Shown here piece after piece: positions 60,320 through 64,000 of a stretch of 64,000 nt of DNA. Origin of the DNA: Achromobacter pulmonis. GTDB lineage: Bacteria > Pseudomonadota > Gammaproteobacteria > Burkholderiales > Burkholderiaceae_B. A program made the translations under genes and the position numbers. Below the pieces are notes generated by a model. That model had not been told where the DNA came from. It was given only the letters and a program-made list of their open reading frames with translations, and ran no database searches. The first letter of the stretch is position 1. The number at the start of each line of letters is the position of its first letter. Location: assembly GCF_002885955.2 (NCBI RefSeq), contig NZ_POQS01000007.1, positions 406,019 through 470,018 on the forward strand, read 5' to 3'.

Positions 60320-60847
60320 ATGAAAGCGATTCAGACTACATGGTTCTGTGCCCTGGTCCTGGCCGGCGCCAGCGCGTTCGCGCACGGCAACGGCCCGACC
60401 GACCCGCAGATCGCGGCCATCGTCGTGGTGGCCAACCAGGTGGACGTGGACGCCGGTAAGCTGGCGCAGCAGAAATCCGACGCCAAGGAAGTCCGCGAGT
60501 TCGCCGCGCTGATGGTCACCGACCATACGGCGGTGAACAAGTCGGCCGGCGAACTGGTGCAGAAGCTCAAGGTCACGCCCGAGGCCAACCCCACCAGCGC
60601 CAGCCTGCAGAAAGGCGGCGACGAGAACCTGGCCAAGCTCAAGGGCCTGAAGGGCGCGGCGTTCGATAAGGCCTACGTCGACCACGAAGTGGCCTATCAC
60701 GAGGCGGTCATCCAGGCCCTGGACGGCACCCTGATCCCGGGCGCGCACAACGCCGAGCTCAAGGCCCTGCTGGTCCAGGTGCGGCCCGCGTTCATCGCGC
60801 ACCTGGAGCATGCCCGCCAGTTGCAGAAGAGGCTCGCCGGTGGCTAG
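60320..60847 (+). CDS. DUF4142 periplasmic protein
   Basis: 175 residues with a signal peptide (about 1-21, ending SAFA-HG). Helical DUF4142 domain: DPQIAAIVVVANQVDVDAGK, EVREFAALMVTDHTAVNK, and a late AYHEAVIQALDGTLIPGAHN with several His. The start ATG 60320 follows GGGGGGTGA; an earlier Met is unlikely. Its stop overlaps the start of the cupredoxin gene. DUF4142 proteins bind metal or ferritin-like ligands in some models, but no activity is established that I can name. Confidence 0.83.
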   Translation: MKAIQTTWFCALVLAGASAFAHGNGPTDPQIAAIVVVANQVDVDAGKLAQQKSDAKEVREFAALMVTDHTAVNKSAGELVQKLKVTPEANPTSASLQKGGDENLAKLKGLKGAAFDKAYVDHEVAYHEAVIQALDGTLIPGAHNAELKALLVQVRPAFIAHLEHARQLQKRLAGG

Positions 60848-61196
60848 GGCGAACCTGCCCGCAGTGTGGCGGCGCGCCGGCGCCGCCGCGCTCTGCGCGG
60901 GCCTGCTGCTGGCCGGCGCGCCGGCGCGCGCCGCGGACGGGTCGGCGGCCGAACACGTCGTGACCATGGAAGGCATGCGGTTCGTCCCGGCCACGCTGGC
61001 GGTGCGGCGCGGAGACCGGGTGACCTGGGTCAACAAGGACCTGGTGCCGCACACCGCCACCGCGCAGTCGAAGGCCTTCGATTCGGGGGCCATCGCCGCC
61101 GGCGCGTCCTGGACCTACACTGTCGACGAGACGGGCAGCATCGCCTATGTCTGCCTGTTCCATCCGACCATGCAGGCGACCCTGGTCGTGCAATGA
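60840..61196 (+). CDS. Small periplasmic cupredoxin (amicyanin/plastocyanin-like)
   Basis: 118 residues with a signal peptide (about 1-32, ending ARA-AD). The type-1 copper ligands are present: His71 in LVPHTATAQ and the C-terminal loop CLFHPTM with Cys105, His108 and Met111. The loop is short (C-X2-H-X2-M), as in amicyanin-like proteins. GTG at 60840 overlaps the DUF4142 gene by eight bases. Probably an electron carrier or copper-holding protein in the periplasm; a partner is not evident. Confidence 0.88.
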   Translation: MARANLPAVWRRAGAAALCAGLLLAGAPARAADGSAAEHVVTMEGMRFVPATLAVRRGDRVTWVNKDLVPHTATAQSKAFDSGAIAAGASWTYTVDETGSIAYVCLFHPTMQATLVVQ

Positions 61197-61215
61197 CGAG
61201 GCGGAGGTTGAACGC

Positions 61216-61896
61216 ATGAACACCGTGGCGGAGCCGGCCGCAGTGCTGGCCGAAGAGAACGACCTGGCGCTCGCGCGCCGCATCGCGGCGGGCGAGGCCG
61301 CCGCGTTCGAACTGATGATGCGTCGCCACAACCGGCGGCTGTACCGCCTGGCGCGCGCCACCCTGCGCAACGACGCCGACGCCGAAGAGGCCTTGCAGGA
61401 AGCGTACCTGGCCGCGTACCGCTCGATCGCGCGGTTCCGCGGCGACGCCTCGCTTTTCACCTGGCTGTCGCGGCTGGTTCTGAACGAGTGCTATGGCCGC
61501 CTGCGCAAGCGCGGACGCCGCGAGGCGCTGTGCCCCATGGCCGACGACATCGACGACGAGGCTGACGCGATGACGATCAACGACTTCGATCCGCCCTATC
61601 ACGCGGCGGCGCGCGCGCAACTGCGCGCCTTGCTGGAGGCGCGCCTGGACGCGCTGCCGGTCGCGTACCGGACCGTGTTCGTGCTGCGCGCCGTCGAGGA
61701 ACTGTCCGTGGAGGAAACGGCGCGCAGCCTGGGCATTCCCGAGGCCACCGTGCGCAGCCGCCACTTCCGCGCCAACGCGCTGCTGCGCGAAGCGCTGTCG
61801 CACGATATCGACGCCACCGAAAAAAGCCTGTTCGAGTTCGACGGCGACGACTGCGACCGGCTGGTGGCGGCCACGCTGGCGCGCTTGCGCGCGTAA
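61216..61896 (+). CDS. ECF-type RNA polymerase sigma factor
   Basis: 226 residues: sigma2 (about 30-95; FELMMRRHNRRLYRLARATL, DADAEEALQEAYLAAYRSI) and sigma4 (about 130-185; LPVAYRTVFVLRAVEELSVE, GIPEATVRSRHFRAN). The C-terminus carries an extra stretch EKSLFEFDGDDCDRLVAATL after sigma4, not part of the usual core; a Cys/Asp motif there could sense metal or redox. ATG at 61216 follows GGCGGAGG. No anti-sigma gene is adjacent, so control is unclear. It follows the cupredoxin by 19 bp. Confidence 0.88.
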   Translation: MNTVAEPAAVLAEENDLALARRIAAGEAAAFELMMRRHNRRLYRLARATLRNDADAEEALQEAYLAAYRSIARFRGDASLFTWLSRLVLNECYGRLRKRGRREALCPMADDIDDEADAMTINDFDPPYHAAARAQLRALLEARLDALPVAYRTVFVLRAVEELSVEETARSLGIPEATVRSRHFRANALLREALSHDIDATEKSLFEFDGDDCDRLVAATLARLRA

Positions 61897-61910
61897 GCGG
61901 CGGCCGTTTT

Positions 61911-64000
61911 TTACCTGGCGCCGCGCAGCCGCAGCGCGTTGAAGATCACCGAGGCCGAACTCAGGCTCATGGCCAGCGCCGCGATCATCGGCGACAGCAG
62001 CCATCCCGTGAACGGGTAGAGCAGGCCCGCCGCTATCGGCACGCCGATGCCGTTGTAGACGAAGGCGAACATCAGGTTCTGCCGCATGTTGCGCACGGTG
62101 TCGATGGAAATCTGGCGCGACACCGCGATGCCGCGCAGATCGCCCTTGATCAGCGTGACCTGGCCGCTGTTCATGGCCACGTCGGTGCCCGTGCCCATGG
62201 CCACGCCGACGTCGGCGCGCGCCAGCGCCGGGGCGTCGTTGATGCCGTCGCCGGCCATCGCCACCACGTGGCCGTCCTGCTGCAGCTTTTCCACCAGGGC
62301 CAGCTTGTCCGACGGCTTGACCTCGCCATGCACCTCGTCGATGCCTAGCGCCGCGCCGACCGCCTGTGCGGTGGTCAGCCCGTCGCCGGTGGCCATCACG
62401 ATGCGCAGGCCGCTGTCGTGCAGGCTCTGGATGGCCTCATGGGTGCTGGGCTTGATCGGGTCGGTCACGGCCAGGATGCCGGCGAAGCGTCCGTCCACCG
62501 CCAAGTGCATGATGCTGGCCCCTTCGCCGCGCAGGCGTTCGCCGTCGGCCTGGAGCGCGGCCACCGGCACGCCTTCCTGTTCCATCAGCGCCGTGTTGCC
62601 CAGCGCCAGGCGCCTGCCTTGCACCGTGCCGCGCACGCCGATGCCGCTGGCGGAGTCGAAATCCGCCGCCGGGACCAGCGCCAGGCCCTGCTCGCGCGCC
62701 GCGCTGACGATGGCGTCGGCCAGCGGGTGTTCGCTGCCCTGGTCCAGGCTGGCCGCCAGCCGCAGCACCTCCTCCGGCGTATAGCCCTGCGCCGCGATCG
62801 CGACATCGAAAGCCGGCCGGCCTTCGGTCAGCGTGCCGGTCTTGTCCACGATCAGCGTGTCCACCTCGCGCATCTTCTCGATCGCACCGGCATCGCGAAA
62901 CAGCACGCCCTGCGTGGCCGCGCGCCCGGTGGCCACCATCACCGACATGGGCGTGGCCAGCCCCAGCGCGCAAGGGCAGGCGATGATCAGCACCGCCACG
63001 GCGTTGATCAGGCCGAACACCCAGCTCGGCTCCGGCCCGAACAGGCCCCAGGCCAGCAGCGTGGCCAGCGCCACCAGCACCACCAGCACCACGAACTTGC
63101 CGGCCACCACGTCGGCCATGCGCTGCATAGGCGCCTTGGAGCGCTGGGCGGACGCGACCATCTGCACGATCTGGGCCAGCATGGTGGCCGAACCCACTTT
63201 CTCCGAGCGCATCACCAGCGTGCCGCTGGTGTTCAGCGTGGCCCCGATCAGCGCGTCGCCGGCGCGCTTGCTGACCGGAATCGGCTCGCCGGTCAGCATG
63301 GACTCGTCCACCGCGCTGCCGCCCTCGGTGACGACGCCGTCCACCGGAATCTTCTCGCCCGGACGCACCCGCAGCAGGTCGCCCACGTGCACGTGCGCAA
63401 GAGGCACGTCCTCTTCGCTGCCGTCGGCGTTGATGCGCCGCGCCGTCTTGGGCGCCAGGCCCAGCAGCGACTTGATCGCCGCCGAGGTCTGCGAACGGGC
63501 CTTCAGTTCCAGGATCTGCCCCAGCATGGTCAGCGAAATAATCACCACCGCGGCCTCGAAATACACCGCCACCCGGCCCATGGACATGAACGAATCGGGG
63601 AAAACGCCGGGCGCCAGCGTGGCGACGACGCTATAGACAAAGGCCGCCGCCGTGCCCAGGCCGATCAGCGTCCACATATTCGGGCTGCGCCGCGCGATCG
63701 ACTGCCAGGCCCGCACGAAGAACGGCCAGCCCGTCCACAGCACTACCGGCAAGGAGAGCACCAGTTCCAGCCAGGACTGCGTCGCCATGTCGAACCAGCC
63801 CAGCCGGTGGCCGAACATCGCCAGCACCGTGACCGCCACCGTCAGCGGCAGCGTCCACCAGAAGCGCCGCTGGAAATCCCGCAGCTCGCCATCGTCCTTC
63901 GCCTCCAGCGGAATCAGCGGCTCCAGCGACATGCCGCACTTGGGACAGTTGCCCGGATGGTCCTGGCGGATCTCCGGATGCATGGGACAGGTGTAGATCG
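61911..64000 (-). CDS. Copper/silver-type P1B ATPase (partial, N-terminus beyond the right edge)
   Basis: At least 695 residues, missing the start. The first visible residues IYTCPMHPEI and CPKCGMSLEPL form the heavy-metal-binding CPMHP/CPxCGM domain of SilP/CopA-like pumps. Then come membrane helices, the actuator segment, ion motif IIACPCALGLATP, phosphorylation site DKTGTLTEG, nucleotide-domain SEHPLADAI and GDGINDAPAL. The CPC motif indicates Cu(I)/Ag(I) export to the periplasm. Convergent with the sigma factor 14 bp away. The true start lies outside the window. Confidence 0.93.
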   Translation of the reverse strand, partial: IYTCPMHPEIRQDHPGNCPKCGMSLEPLIPLEAKDDGELRDFQRRFWWTLPLTVAVTVLAMFGHRLGWFDMATQSWLELVLSLPVVLWTGWPFFVRAWQSIARRSPNMWTLIGLGTAAAFVYSVVATLAPGVFPDSFMSMGRVAVYFEAAVVIISLTMLGQILELKARSQTSAAIKSLLGLAPKTARRINADGSEEDVPLAHVHVGDLLRVRPGEKIPVDGVVTEGGSAVDESMLTGEPIPVSKRAGDALIGATLNTSGTLVMRSEKVGSATMLAQIVQMVASAQRSKAPMQRMADVVAGKFVVLVVLVALATLLAWGLFGPEPSWVFGLINAVAVLIIACPCALGLATPMSVMVATGRAATQGVLFRDAGAIEKMREVDTLIVDKTGTLTEGRPAFDVAIAAQGYTPEEVLRLAASLDQGSEHPLADAIVSAAREQGLALVPAADFDSASGIGVRGTVQGRRLALGNTALMEQEGVPVAALQADGERLRGEGASIMHLAVDGRFAGILAVTDPIKPSTHEAIQSLHDSGLRIVMATGDGLTTAQAVGAALGIDEVHGEVKPSDKLALVEKLQQDGHVVAMAGDGINDAPALARADVGVAMGTGTDVAMNSGQVTLIKGDLRGIAVSRQISIDTVRNMRQNLMFAFVYNGIGVPIAAGLLYPFTGWLLSPMIAALAMSLSSASVIFNALRLRGAR

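Overview
The window is high-GC DNA from a betaproteobacterium. Gene content and order (secB-grxC-rhodanese-gpmA-envC-ctpA-thiF, obgE-rpmA-rplU divergent from ispB, Bug-type solute receptors, several TonB receptors) suggest the Alcaligenaceae, most likely Bordetella or Achromobacter. This is inferred from recognised families and synteny, not from a database search. Almost every interval is coding. No rRNA, CRISPR array, prophage or complete insertion sequence was seen. The only RNA gene is one tRNA-Pro(CGG).

Layout: 0-18.4 kb is mostly core genome: SecB (cut by the left edge), glutaredoxin, rhodanese, phosphoglycerate mutase, an EnvC-type amidase activator, the CtpA protease, a ThiF/MoeB adenylyltransferase, a diguanylate cyclase, a GntR regulator with an FAD-dependent 2-hydroxyacid dehydrogenase, ThiC under a TPP riboswitch, a small lipoprotein, two divergent regulators, proB, obgE-rpmA-rplU and ispB. 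A 186-bp element of nested perfect inverted repeats separates the dehydrogenase from thiC. Behind the tRNA lies a decayed DUF1778/GNAT toxin-antitoxin pair (18.5-19.6 kb). From 19.6 to 31.4 kb there are accessory genes: a LysR-Bug-sulfatase group, a NarL-type two-component system, a Fur-box-preceded siderophore receptor, a carboxymuconolactone decarboxylase-like protein, and a UbiA-family phosphoribosyltransferase overlapping a polytopic membrane protein.

31.5-36.8 kb is a complete tetronate (C4 sugar acid) catabolic operon, otnC-otnI-denD-ltnD-otnK, with a convergent GntR regulator. 36.9-54.3 kb is the most unusual block. A dipeptide-type ABC transporter operon ending in a LysR gene diverges from a DUF917 gene and a hydantoinase/oxoprolinase-like gene. 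These are followed by a polyamine-type ABC transporter, two different binuclear amidohydrolases and a COG0523 (CobW-like) metal-chaperone GTPase. Together they look like an uptake and ring-opening pathway for an unknown cyclic amide, with its own metal-delivery protein. Next comes znuD, an outer-membrane zinc receptor with a His-rich loop behind a twin inverted-repeat Zur-type operator, then a second OtnI/Hyi-like isomerase.

57.4-64 kb holds a small glycine-rich membrane protein, two amino-acid exporters (RhtA- and LysE-type) with a divergent Lrp regulator, and a DUF4142-cupredoxin-ECF sigma cluster converging on a copper/silver P-type ATPase that runs off the right edge. Coordinates and starts come from reading the sequence; where several starts are possible the reason for the choice is given.
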